Shown in pieces: positions 8,905 through 17,212 of a DNA stretch of 64,000 bases. Source of the DNA: CAZBMD01 sp964493325 (GTDB lineage Bacteria > Babelota > Babeliae > Babelales > RVW-14). The notes beneath the pieces are model-generated. The model did no database searches, was not told the DNA's origin, and worked only from the letters and a program-made list of their open reading frames with translations. Where the stretch lies: the NCBI GenBank assembly GCA_964493325.1, contig CAZBMD010000009.1:1-64000 (forward strand). The letters are read 5' to 3'. The translations under genes were made by a program, and so were the position numbers. Position 1 is the stretch's first letter; each line of letters starts with the position of its first letter.

Positions 8905-10431
8905 ATGAAGATCTTGATAAGAAAACTCGGTGTAATCGGCTTATTTCTGAGCTGCTCGCTTGGCCAGACGGCTGGAATGACAACTCAAGCTAGTAAAAAA
9001 ATTAGGCCCCGAATCGGCTCACAGCAAACGAAGATTCATCAGCCAACAAGTCACCCACATTTCACCTCAAAATCTCGTAATTATTCCTCAAGTCAGCCCA
9101 AAGCTCCTCAGTCCCAAACATCCTGGGCTAGATTTAAAAACTTTTTCAATTTAAAAAAAGAAGACTCAAGCTCAGAATCAAATTGGACTAAATTCAAAAA
9201 CTATTTCAATTGGAAAAAAACAATATCAGATCCGGATCAGAGCTTTAAATTAGGAATAAATGACTTTCTACAAAAGGCTCTGGAAGAGAATCATTTACGA
9301 GAAACACTTCTCGCAAAAGACAAATACGGATATTTATCAACCCTTGAAAAAGTAGGGCGTCAAGATTTTATAAATTACGCCAGAAAGGCAAATCTGTTAA
9401 AAGAAATTCTTCTTGATAGCAACAAATACAGCGGGTTTTCATTTTTAAAAACACTTCGTGTAAATGGACTAAATAGGGAATCAGCTGCGCAAGAGTTTAT
9501 AGAACTAGCCAGAGAAGCCAATTGCCTAAAAGATGTTCTTTTAGTAGGGTTCGATGATTTTTACAAATATCCCCACATCCTTGACGATATAACCATGAAG
9601 CAGTATTTAGAGTTAGCTCAAGAATGTAATTCAATCGACACCGTTCTAACGCAAAACTTTTCCCAACGCGAAAATCTTCTCTCTAATGCCTTAATATATA
9701 TTAAACCAGACGACGTTTTACAAATTCTTTATTTTCTAAATAAAGAAGAAGTCAGCAAAGATCTAATAGAAAAAACTCTTCTGGTTGATGAAGTAACAAA
9801 TATCCTATATTACTTCTATCAAACAATCGCTGCAGATATAAAGAAACCGGTACCGATATATGAACTAAATAAATATGATAAAGAAGAAAATTATCGTCAA
9901 GATGCTGCATATAATAAAATTATACAAAATCAAATAACCATGGAAAGCGGCGCTATACACAATCAATTAAAAATACTACTAAAAAAATATCCTGACATAA
10001 GAAAACGTTTATACCTTCAAAAAAATCAAGTTACCAATAAAACGTTATTACACTATGCCAAAAAAATAACAAAGAAAGATTTAGAGATACTTGACGGTGA
10101 CATAGATCTATTAAAAGAACTCATTAAGAGCAAAGATAATGACGGTGTTCAGGCAATTCATTCGTCAAAATGCTTTAAAGATGCAACTGAGTACCTAAAA
10201 GATCTCATACCCGAGAAAGATGAGATTTGGAGTTATTTTTATAGTATAAATCTCCATCAATATAAAGCTTCGGTTTTTGAATCACCAGAAAGTTTTTATA
10301 ATATGAGAAAACCTTTCTTAAAAGAACCTGATACTCACCCTGAAGAGGCTCAAGAAGCTACTGAGTCTTCAACAAATGAACCTCTAAATGCTATAGATTA
10401 TGTGGATACTATAGATGATGTGAAAGAATAA
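8905..10431 (+). CDS. Secreted helical-repeat protein of unknown function
   Basis: A 508-aa protein. AGGAG lies 5 nt before the ATG, and an N-terminal signal peptide is present (MKILIRKLGVIGLFLSCSLG). A Ser/Gln/Pro-rich linker follows, then a short internal duplication (WARFKNFFNLKK, then WTKFKNYFNWKK). Most of the remainder looks all-helical, with recurring patterns such as FINYARKANLLKEILL, FIELAREANCLKDVLL and YLELAQECNSIDTVL, which suggest degenerate repeats of about 40 residues. Residues ~375-430 have a weak ankyrin-like flavour (NKTLLHYAKK). The C-terminal tail is acidic. I recognise no family. Export and repeats suggest a protein-binding role, which is inference. Confidence 0.65.
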   Translation: MKILIRKLGVIGLFLSCSLGQTAGMTTQASKKIRPRIGSQQTKIHQPTSHPHFTSKSRNYSSSQPKAPQSQTSWARFKNFFNLKKEDSSSESNWTKFKNYFNWKKTISDPDQSFKLGINDFLQKALEENHLRETLLAKDKYGYLSTLEKVGRQDFINYARKANLLKEILLDSNKYSGFSFLKTLRVNGLNRESAAQEFIELAREANCLKDVLLVGFDDFYKYPHILDDITMKQYLELAQECNSIDTVLTQNFSQRENLLSNALIYIKPDDVLQILYFLNKEEVSKDLIEKTLLVDEVTNILYYFYQTIAADIKKPVPIYELNKYDKEENYRQDAAYNKIIQNQITMESGAIHNQLKILLKKYPDIRKRLYLQKNQVTNKTLLHYAKKITKKDLEILDGDIDLLKELIKSKDNDGVQAIHSSKCFKDATEYLKDLIPEKDEIWSYFYSINLHQYKASVFESPESFYNMRKPFLKEPDTHPEEAQEATESSTNEPLNAIDYVDTIDDVKE

Positions 10432-10450
10432 CTCTATAATAACAGATTTT

Positions 10451-10479
10451 GGGGAGAACGAAAATAATAGGTTCTCCCC
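10451..10479. terminator. Hairpin between convergent genes
   Basis: A 9-bp perfect stem (10451-10459 with 10471-10479) lies between the convergent stops at 10431 and 10488. No clear T run follows on either strand, so termination strength is uncertain. Confidence 0.4.
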
Positions 10480-10487
10480 ACTTTCAG

Positions 10488-11192
10488 CTACGCTGATACA
10501 CTATCAAATGAACGTAGTGAAGAATTCGTTGAAATCAAAAGAGATTGCAACTGAATTGCCCCCTTGTGCTTTGGCTCCATAAAGAGCAACGTTTGTAGCT
10601 CATTTTTTACCAAAGACTCATCAGATAGCTTAAAAGCAACAAGCGAAAGATAATAGTGTGCATCAACGTAGCTTGGCGCAAGCGTAATGGCCCGCATAAA
10701 GCTCTCTTTTGCCCGCAGCAAGTCGCCCTGTTGCGCACAAACCTTGCCCATATTCACCAGAGCCACCTCGGGAGTCAGGTAGTAGGCATCGGCAATCAAT
10801 GTATTCCAGATCTCTATTGCCCGTTCAACATCACCCCTTTGAGCACACAAACAAGCAATGTTATTCATAATATCACCACGCAGTGCAGCTTCTGGATTCC
10901 CAGCAAGTGCGTCTTGAAGAGCCTTAAGACTTTGATCAAACAAGCCAAGGTTGATCAAAATAGTCCCGCGAAGCGCGAGGTACGACGGTTTTTTTTCGCA
11001 GACAAGTGCTTGATCTATGTATTCCAAAGCTTTTTTATAAGCAATTGGGGCTCCATCTCGATCGGAAAGCTCCAACATACAAAGCGTGTAAAACGTTTTT
11101 CCTAATTTTTCGTTCTTTGGTTCTTGCTTGCCACAGCTTGCAAAAAACAAGCTGAGTATTCCTACAAACAAACTCTTCTGATATTTTTTCAT
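10488..11192 (-). CDS. TPR-repeat lipoprotein
   Basis: A 234-aa protein with a lipoprotein signal (MKKYQKSLFVGILSLFFASC, lipid Cys at residue 20) followed by at least four tetratricopeptide units, for example YKKALEYIDQALVC, FDQSLKALQDALAGNPEAAL, VERAIEIWNTLI and LRAKESFMRAITLAPSYVDA. TPR lipoproteins of this size (PilF/PilW, BamD and NlpI types) scaffold envelope complexes. None of the specific features of those families is clear here, so I give only the architecture. It is divergent from dnaA, and no operon partner is evident. Confidence 0.8.
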   Translation of the reverse strand: MKKYQKSLFVGILSLFFASCGKQEPKNEKLGKTFYTLCMLELSDRDGAPIAYKKALEYIDQALVCEKKPSYLALRGTILINLGLFDQSLKALQDALAGNPEAALRGDIMNNIACLCAQRGDVERAIEIWNTLIADAYYLTPEVALVNMGKVCAQQGDLLRAKESFMRAITLAPSYVDAHYYLSLVAFKLSDESLVKNELQTLLFMEPKHKGAIQLQSLLISTNSSLRSFDSVSA

Positions 11193-11323
11193 CTCTCACC
11201 TCTTTGGACAAATTCATGTTCAAGACCAACCACATTTGTTATACTTTGTTCGCTTTCTAGTCTGGCAAAGATTATGAAAAAAATATTGATGCAAGCTGAA
11301 GTATCGTGCGCAAAAGGACCAAC

Positions 11324-12763
11324 GTGCAGCTGATTTGGGAAGAATTTTTAAAAATTATTAAAGAAGAAGCCGGGAGCCAAGTTGTTGAAACATGGTTCAA
11401 GGCTGTCATTCTTGAAGATTGGAGTCCGTCTTCGACAACCGTCACGTTGCGCGTCCCCAACCAATTTGTCAGCAAATGGATCCAGCAACACTATACAGAG
11501 CTCCTAAAAACGCATCTATCACGCCTCTTACACACTCCAACACTGCGCCTATTTTTCATCTGCAGCTCGCCCGAAACCATGAAGCGCAACATCATTCCGG
11601 CATCTATGGCACAACATTCGCTCCCCTTGGAGAATCGCAATTCTGCTCACCAGACGCCAAATAATGCGCAATATGCTGTTTCTAAATCAGTTACCAGCAC
11701 CAAAATTGCAGTCAGCAACAAACGACTAAAGGAAAAAAATTCTCCTAACCTAAACGAACAGTACCGGTTTGAAACCTTTGTTGTAGGCCCAAGCAACTCG
11801 CTTGCTCATGCTGCAGCGCATGCTATTACCGATAGCATCGGTCGCGTGTACAACCCTCTTTTTATCTATGGGGGTACCGGCCTTGGAAAAACTCATTTAT
11901 TGCATGCTATCGGCAATGAAGTTAAAAAGAAAAACCCTCAGTTAATCGTTTGTTATGAAACATGCGACCACTTTATTAATGAGTTTATCCACTCTATCCG
12001 CCTTGACCGAAGCGCTCAGTTCAGGCAAAAATATGAAAAAATTGATGTGCTACTTCTTGATGATATTCAATTCTTGTCGAATAAAGAGCAAACACAAGAA
12101 AGCTTTTTTCACATTTTTAACTCACTCTATCAGCTAAAAAAACAAATTGTGCTCTCAAGCGATACCTTCCCCAAAGAAATTACCGGCCTACAAAGTCGTT
12201 TGAAATCGCGTATGGAGTGGGGACTTGTTGCTGACATTCAAATTCCAGATCTTGAAACGAAGATTGCCATTCTTGAAAAAAACGCAGACGCTCATAAACT
12301 AAAGCTTCCTCATGATGTTGCTGACTTTATCGCTTCACGCGTTATTTCCAGCATTCGCGAGTTAGAAGGAGCACTGATCCGCGTAAGTGCATTTGCCTCA
12401 TTGACCAATCAACCGATTTCGCTTGAAATGGCTCGCAAAGTACTCCTCAACTTGAGTGAACGCAGGCAAGAGGGAGTTGGGCTTGAAAATGTTCTTAGGA
12501 TAGTAGCCAAGCATTATGGAGTCTCGATTAATGACATTAAATCCAAAAAACGGCAGCAAGACATCACGATAGTCCGCCAGGTTGCTCTTTATTTTATGAA
12601 AAAATTGACCCTCTCTTCGCTGCAAGTAATTGGAAATTACATCGGAGGACGCGACCACTCAACGGTTATCCATGCCATATCAAAAATTGAACACATGCTG
12701 AATAAGGAGCAAGACTTTGGTCAGAAGCTCAAGCAAATTGAGCAAGAAATCCTAATGAATTAA
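11324..12763 (+). CDS. dnaA: Chromosomal replication initiator DnaA
   Basis: DnaA binds DnaA boxes and melts the origin. With a GTG start at 11324 (AAAAGGA 5 nt upstream) it has 479 aa and opens QLIWEEFLKII, matching the usual domain I; a GTG at 11306 is an alternative. Domain III shows Walker A GGTGLGKT (residues 183-190) and Walker B LLLDDIQF (D246, D247). Domain IV carries the DNA-binding signature GGRDHSTVIHAI. Domain II is a Ser/Asn-rich linker. The gene is not next to dnaN or gyrB, and I see no cluster of TTATCCACA boxes in the 130-bp upstream gap, so this is probably not the origin. A short out-of-frame ORF (starting at 11289) overlaps the start region. Confidence 0.97.
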   Translation: MQLIWEEFLKIIKEEAGSQVVETWFKAVILEDWSPSSTTVTLRVPNQFVSKWIQQHYTELLKTHLSRLLHTPTLRLFFICSSPETMKRNIIPASMAQHSLPLENRNSAHQTPNNAQYAVSKSVTSTKIAVSNKRLKEKNSPNLNEQYRFETFVVGPSNSLAHAAAHAITDSIGRVYNPLFIYGGTGLGKTHLLHAIGNEVKKKNPQLIVCYETCDHFINEFIHSIRLDRSAQFRQKYEKIDVLLLDDIQFLSNKEQTQESFFHIFNSLYQLKKQIVLSSDTFPKEITGLQSRLKSRMEWGLVADIQIPDLETKIAILEKNADAHKLKLPHDVADFIASRVISSIRELEGALIRVSAFASLTNQPISLEMARKVLLNLSERRQEGVGLENVLRIVAKHYGVSINDIKSKKRQQDITIVRQVALYFMKKLTLSSLQVIGNYIGGRDHSTVIHAISKIEHMLNKEQDFGQKLKQIEQEILMN

Positions 12764-12849
12764 TTTCCTGTATTTTTCAAGCACAATCAGGTAAATTGCA
12801 GATAATTAGTTCGTTCTAAAAGAGTAAATCCACCAAGGAGTTTTTGCTT

Positions 12850-13947
12850 ATGAGTAGGATTGCTATCATTCTTACACTGCTTTGCATGGTACCTGGTTGC
12901 AGCAAACAAGAAGAATCAAAACGCACAGAAAATAACGATATAGAGGTAGTTGCCAATGTTGGCCAAGCACTACCAACACTCAGGTCTCAGCTCGTTGATA
13001 CTGACGATTATGATCAAAAAGATGATCTTGCAAATAAACCTGCAAAACAGAAAAAAACCTCAGCCGCGCCCAAAAAAAATATTCCAACAGCCAGCTCGAT
13101 GGAAAAACTTGATTTTGATGTAGAAAATGATACCGGCAAGACAGTATATCTTACCTGTTTTTCATACATAAAAAAACGCCCTCTTGGCTACTGGCGCTGG
13201 GACAAATCACGCGTCTACAAGGTTAAATCGGGCGAATCAGCCACCATAGACATCGACGTCATTCCTGACGAACAGGACCGGATGAGCGTTTATGGCTATC
13301 TTGGCGTTTTCGGAACAAAAAAAGAGGCTGATCAAGCAACGTTTGAGTTGATGGATGATCGCAACAAACTCGATCTTGACCTTCTCGTTAATTTAAAAGG
13401 TAAAAAAGTTACCCTAGACGTCAAACATTACGGTTTTTTAGGCGAATTTTTCGACTTTGATTTTGTAAAAAAAAACGAAGAATCGACCACTAATGAAGCC
13501 CCAGAAGTTGATTTTATGGTAGAAAACAATACGGGGAAGACTATTTTGATCACTTGCTTTGTCTACCAAAAAAAGGCTAAGGGCACATGGTTTGCAGCTG
13601 TTGATGAAAAAGATGACATGGAGGTATGGCGCTTTGATAAAACAGAAGTACTCACCCTTGCTCCAGGAGAAAGTAAAATTGTTGATGTTGATACCATTAC
13701 AGAAAAGCGCGACCGAGACTACGTTCGAGGATATCTTGCTGTCTATGATGAACACGAAGCCCAGAAAGCTCGTGATGCAACCTTTGAGCTTTTGCCGTCT
13801 CGACGCAAACTGTATCTTGGAACACTGTCCCTGCTTAAAAAAAAGAAAATTGTTATAGAAGTTGAAGAATATGGCATTGCCGAAGATTTTATCGATTTTG
13901 TTATGAAACCAGTTCAAAGAATAGATTTTTCGAAAGTCGCTCCGTGA
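12850..13947 (+). CDS. Lipoprotein with two tandem copies of an unknown beta-rich domain
   Basis: A 365-aa predicted lipoprotein. The ATG at 12850 sits 9 nt after AAGGAG, and the signal ends in VPGC (lipid Cys 17). After a charged linker there are two ~115-residue repeats, beginning LDFDVENDTGKTVYLTCFSY and VDFMVENNTGKTILITCFVY. Each continues through W-(R/K)(W/F)DK-(R/E)V, a GES-(T/K)I(D/V)(I/V)D strand, a GYL-V segment, ATFEL, and a closing V-(V/Y)-YG--(G/E)-(F)-DF. Alternating hydrophobic residues suggest a beta sandwich. I know no named family. The stop overlaps the GTG of rsmH (GTGA), so the two are translationally coupled, although their functions are not obviously linked. Confidence 0.75.
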   Translation: MSRIAIILTLLCMVPGCSKQEESKRTENNDIEVVANVGQALPTLRSQLVDTDDYDQKDDLANKPAKQKKTSAAPKKNIPTASSMEKLDFDVENDTGKTVYLTCFSYIKKRPLGYWRWDKSRVYKVKSGESATIDIDVIPDEQDRMSVYGYLGVFGTKKEADQATFELMDDRNKLDLDLLVNLKGKKVTLDVKHYGFLGEFFDFDFVKKNEESTTNEAPEVDFMVENNTGKTILITCFVYQKKAKGTWFAAVDEKDDMEVWRFDKTEVLTLAPGESKIVDVDTITEKRDRDYVRGYLAVYDEHEAQKARDATFELLPSRRKLYLGTLSLLKKKKIVIEVEEYGIAEDFIDFVMKPVQRIDFSKVAP

Positions 13948-14867
13948 CCAACAACGACCAAAAACCACCAGAAGCAAAAAATACCACGACTGTTTATCAC
14001 AAAAGTGTTTTAGTCCAAGAGGTCCTTGAGTACCTCAAGCCGCAACCTAACGGCCTGTATGTAGATGCAACGTTTGGCGGCGGGGGGCACACAAGAGCTA
14101 TCCTAGAAGCGGAGCCAACATGCAAGGTTATTGCCCTTGATTGGGACAAAGAAGCTATTAATCGCAACGAACCAAAGCTTGCAGAAGAATTTGGCGACCG
14201 ACTACAAGTCATTTGGGGCAACTTTATCCATCTAGATAAACTTTTAAAAAAAGAAAAAATAGATGCAATTGATGGCATTCTTGCCGATTTTGGAACATCG
14301 CAATTTCAGATCCATCAAAAAGCTGGATTTTCTTTTTCTACCGACACACCGCTTGATATGCGTATGTCGCCAGCTCATCAGCTTGTTTGGGCAGCTGATT
14401 TAATTAATTCTCTGAACGAGAAAGATCTTGCAAACCTTTTTTATGAATATGGTGAAGAATTTAGGTCGCGCATTATCGCACGAGCAATTGTTGCTGAACG
14501 TAAAAAAAAGCGAATTGCAACAACAAAGCAATTGGTCGACATTATCGAGTCGGTAATCCCTCACCTCAAGGGTCGCGGTATTCATCCAGCTACAAAAGTT
14601 TTTCAAGCTCTTCGCATCAAAGTTAATAACGAGCTTGATAACATAACGCTTTTTTTAAAACTTGCTACATCATTTATTCGCCCTTCTGGACGCATCGTGT
14701 GCATTAGCTTCCATTCACTTGAAGATCGCATCGTAAAAACATTTTTTAAAGAACAAAAAGAATTGCTCTCTACGCTCACACCAAAACCTGTTACAGGAAC
14801 CAGTGCAGAGATAGCTCGCAATGCATCTGCGCGATCAGCAAAATTGCGAGCCGCAGAAAAAAAATAG
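13944..14867 (+). CDS. rsmH: 16S rRNA (cytosine1402-N4)-methyltransferase RsmH
   Basis: RsmH (MraW) methylates N4 of C1402 in the ribosomal P site using SAM. The 307-aa product has the SAM-binding motif VDATFGGGGHTRAIL (residues 40-54), ILADFGTSQFQ, and the C-terminal SFHSLEDRIVK signature, all typical. Translation starts at a GTG overlapping the stop of the upstream lipoprotein gene. In most bacteria rsmH heads the division and cell-wall cluster before ftsL; here it is detached from murD-ftsW (22-24 kb) and followed by spoVG. Confident assignment. Confidence 0.97.
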   Translation: MTNNDQKPPEAKNTTTVYHKSVLVQEVLEYLKPQPNGLYVDATFGGGGHTRAILEAEPTCKVIALDWDKEAINRNEPKLAEEFGDRLQVIWGNFIHLDKLLKKEKIDAIDGILADFGTSQFQIHQKAGFSFSTDTPLDMRMSPAHQLVWAADLINSLNEKDLANLFYEYGEEFRSRIIARAIVAERKKKRIATTKQLVDIIESVIPHLKGRGIHPATKVFQALRIKVNNELDNITLFLKLATSFIRPSGRIVCISFHSLEDRIVKTFFKEQKELLSTLTPKPVTGTSAEIARNASARSAKLRAAEKK

Positions 14868-14895
14868 TTTTTTGCAAAAAGGTTGCTCATATCAG

Positions 14896-14924
14896 TTGAC
14901 AAAATTCTGCTGAACATTTAAATT
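14896..14924 (+). promoter_or_regulatory. Promoter for spoVG
   Basis: A perfect -35 TTGACA (14896-14901), a 17-nt spacer and TAAATT (14919-14924). Transcription would start near 14931, leaving a leader of about 100 nt before the spoVG start codon. Confidence 0.6.
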
Positions 14925-14930
14925 GTACCC

Positions 14931-15016
14931 ATGCTGAGTAAGTTATTGAAAGATATGAGTTTCGATAAGGGTAGCAGGGCATTGCGGCCTCATAACTCAC
15001 AGCCTGGTTGTTAACC
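14931..15016 (+). promoter_or_regulatory. Structured 5' leader of spoVG
   Basis: The ~100-nt leader contains complementary blocks (CTGAGTAAGTTAT near 14934-14946 with ATAACTCACAG near 14991-15002) that can close a long hairpin with a G-rich interior. It does not match a riboswitch family I recognise. It ends just before the AAAGGA ribosome site. Confidence 0.35.
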
Positions 15017-15028
15017 AAAGGAATATAC

Positions 15029-15310
15029 ATGAAAATAACTGAGATAAAAGTTTATCCAGCAAATGAAGGCAAACTAAAAGCCTACGCAACCATGGTCTTT
15101 GATGAATGTTTTATTGTCCGTGATATGAAAATTATCAAAAGCGACAAGGGTCTCTTTGTTTCAATGCCATCCCGTCGAAAAAAAGACGGATCTTTCAAAG
15201 ATATCGTACATCCGCTTAACGTTGATACAAGAAAGATGATTGAAGATAGTATCATCGAAGAGTATACTAAAGTGGTGGGTGTCGACGAGGCTAATAGCAT
15301 CGAAGAATAA
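15029..15310 (+). CDS. spoVG: SpoVG family regulator
   Basis: A 93-aa protein with the SpoVG core: MKITEIKVYP at the N-terminus, a central LKAYATMVFDECFIVRDMKI, then GLFVSMPSRRKKDGSFKDIV and HPLN. SpoVG is a small site-specific nucleic-acid-binding regulator found in Firmicutes, spirochaetes and several other lineages. The ATG at 15029 has AAAGGA 6 nt upstream, so the frame open further upstream is not used. It has its own promoter and leader, with tRNA-Gln directly downstream. Targets in this organism are unknown. Family membership is secure. Confidence 0.93.
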   Translation: MKITEIKVYPANEGKLKAYATMVFDECFIVRDMKIIKSDKGLFVSMPSRRKKDGSFKDIVHPLNVDTRKMIEDSIIEEYTKVVGVDEANSIEE

Positions 15311-15319
15311 ATTTCTCAC

Positions 15320-15394
<75 letters not shown>

Positions 15395-15423
15395 ATTTTT
15401 CATAAATTCTTGTGAATAATACT

Positions 15424-16254
15424 ATGCAAAAAGAATCTTTATTGTGGGCTTCCCATTTTGTGGAAGCTTTTTTTAATTCTCCCGATTCATATATTCATCC
15501 AACGGCAATTGTTGATCCGCGTGTAAAGCTTGGATCTGGTGCAAAAATTGGACCCTTCTGTACCCTTATTGGCGATATCACTATTGGCAAAAATACCAGA
15601 CTTTATGGTCATGTATCTGTTGGTTTTCCTGCTCAGAGCAGAGGGACCAAAGACAACACCGGCACTATCGTTATTGGCGATGATTGCGAAATCAGAGAAT
15701 TTGTAACCATCCATGGCTCAAAATATCCCGCTGGACAAACCATTATCGGCAACAACTGTTATTTGATGAACTACTGTCATGTTAGCCACGATGTTACGCT
15801 AGAAGACAACGTAACGCTCATCAATAGCGTTAATCTTGGCGGTCATACGTACATCGAAAAAAATGGCTTCATGATGGCTAATGCCGCGACGCATCAATTT
15901 TGCAGAGTAGGCACATTTACCGCGCTAGCACCCTTTGGCGGCATCAGGCAAGATCTTCCGCCCTTTTGTCTTTTCTCGGGGCAACCTGCTCAATTTTCTG
16001 GTCTTAACGCAACAGGACTCAAGCGCGCTGGTTTTTCAAATGAATCGATCAATGCACTCAAGCATGTAACCAAGTTATTTTTCCAAGATAAAATTTTACT
16101 GGGTGATATCAAGGCGCTTGCTCAAGCAGAACCCGTCTGGGGCAGTGATCAAGCAGTTCAAAGGTTCATCGCTTTTATTGAAAAAAGTGACCGAGGCGTG
16201 TCTCGACGCAACATCAACGATAAAAAAGATACGCAGCACTCTCCAACATTTTAA
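15424..16254 (+). CDS. lpxA: UDP-N-acetylglucosamine acyltransferase LpxA
   Basis: First enzyme of lipid A synthesis: moves a hydroxyacyl chain from ACP to UDP-GlcNAc. The left-handed beta-helix repeats are visible (HPTAIVDPRVKLGSGAKIG and following), with the catalytic His in CHVSHDV (H122) and the ATHQFC segment conserved. There is an N-terminal extension of about 22 residues. Between the second and fourth coils the protein is shorter than the E. coli enzyme, as if one hexapeptide coil were missing, which may affect acceptor or acyl choice. No good ribosome site separates the ATG at 15424 from an in-frame GTG at 15412. It begins an lpxA-Gfo/Idh-lpxI cluster. Confidence 0.9.
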   Translation: MQKESLLWASHFVEAFFNSPDSYIHPTAIVDPRVKLGSGAKIGPFCTLIGDITIGKNTRLYGHVSVGFPAQSRGTKDNTGTIVIGDDCEIREFVTIHGSKYPAGQTIIGNNCYLMNYCHVSHDVTLEDNVTLINSVNLGGHTYIEKNGFMMANAATHQFCRVGTFTALAPFGGIRQDLPPFCLFSGQPAQFSGLNATGLKRAGFSNESINALKHVTKLFFQDKILLGDIKALAQAEPVWGSDQAVQRFIAFIEKSDRGVSRRNINDKKDTQHSPTF

Positions 16255-16264
16255 AACGAAATAT

Positions 16265-17212
16265 ATGAGCATGATTAAATTAGGTATCATAGGCTTAGGA
16301 CGCATGGGAGGCTATCACGCTTCGGTGTGCGCACAACTTCATCAAGTTGAACTTATTGGTGTAGCTGACCAAAACAAAGAAAATTTCAAAAAACTGAGAA
16401 CCAAAAATACCGAAATGTCTTCCGACTACAAAACATGGCTTGATCGTGTTGACGGCGTTATTATTGCAGTTCCAACACAATTTCATTACCAGATAGCAAA
16501 AGATTGTTTGCTTGCTGGCAAGCATGTTCTACTAGAAAAACCACTCACCAAAACACTTGAAGAAGCCGAAGAACTGTTTGCTCTTGCAACAAGCAAGGGA
16601 CTCGCGCTCCACGCTGGTCATGTAGAGCGTTTTAATGGCGGCGTGCAAGAACTCAAAAAAATTATTGATGCGCCTTTCTTTATCGAAAGCCATCGCATGG
16701 GCCCTTTTGCACCACGCGTGCAAAATGACAGCGTTGTTTTGGATTTAATGATTCATGACCTTGATATCATTTTAAATCTGATCAGCTCGCCAGTAAAAAG
16801 TATCAGCGCACAAGGGACCAAGGTTTATACCGACTCTTGTGACCTTGCAAGCGTACAAATTTGCTTTGAAAACGGAACCATTGCACACCTTGTTTCAAGC
16901 CGAGCTTCGCAAATTAAAAAACGCACCATGCAAATTCACCAAAAAACCGAATACATCAACCTTGATTTCACAACGCAGGATATTGCAATTCATAGGCATG
17001 CAAGCAGCAGCGTGCAAATAGGGTCAGATCAACTACGTTACAAACAAGAATGCAGTATCGAACATTTGTTTGTTTATAAAGACAATCCGCTCAAGCAAGA
17101 AATTGAATATTTCATCAATTCAATTACAACGGGAGCCAACCTTTCAAATGCAGATCAAGATTTGAGAGCTCTCAAAGTTACGTATGAAATTGAGAGACTT
17201 TTAGGCCTGTAA
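16265..17212 (+). CDS. Gfo/Idh/MocA family NAD(P)-dependent oxidoreductase in the lipid A cluster
   Basis: A 315-aa Gfo/Idh/MocA protein: N-terminal Rossmann motif GIIGLGRMGGYHA, the EKP signature (LLEKPLTKTLEEA), and a HAGHVERFNGG segment at the start of the second domain. Substrates of this family are usually sugars or nucleotide sugars. It starts 10 nt after lpxA and overlaps lpxI by 1 nt, so it belongs to the lipid A operon. In Acidithiobacillus a Gfo/Idh enzyme next to lpxA (GnnA), with the aminotransferase GnnB, makes the 3-amino analogue of UDP-GlcNAc. No GnnB-like gene is seen here, so that role is only a possibility. Confidence 0.85.
   Translation: MSMIKLGIIGLGRMGGYHASVCAQLHQVELIGVADQNKENFKKLRTKNTEMSSDYKTWLDRVDGVIIAVPTQFHYQIAKDCLLAGKHVLLEKPLTKTLEEAEELFALATSKGLALHAGHVERFNGGVQELKKIIDAPFFIESHRMGPFAPRVQNDSVVLDLMIHDLDIILNLISSPVKSISAQGTKVYTDSCDLASVQICFENGTIAHLVSSRASQIKKRTMQIHQKTEYINLDFTTQDIAIHRHASSSVQIGSDQLRYKQECSIEHLFVYKDNPLKQEIEYFINSITTGANLSNADQDLRALKVTYEIERLLGL

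Noticed and set aside
11193..11323. Origin of replication next to dnaA
   Set aside because: The gap is only ~130 bp, has no cluster of TTATCCACA-like boxes or AT-rich tandem repeats, and dnaN and gyrB are not adjacent.
16103..16264. Oxidoreductase start at 16103
   Set aside because: That would overlap lpxA by ~150 nt; the Rossmann motif begins right after the ATG at 16265.
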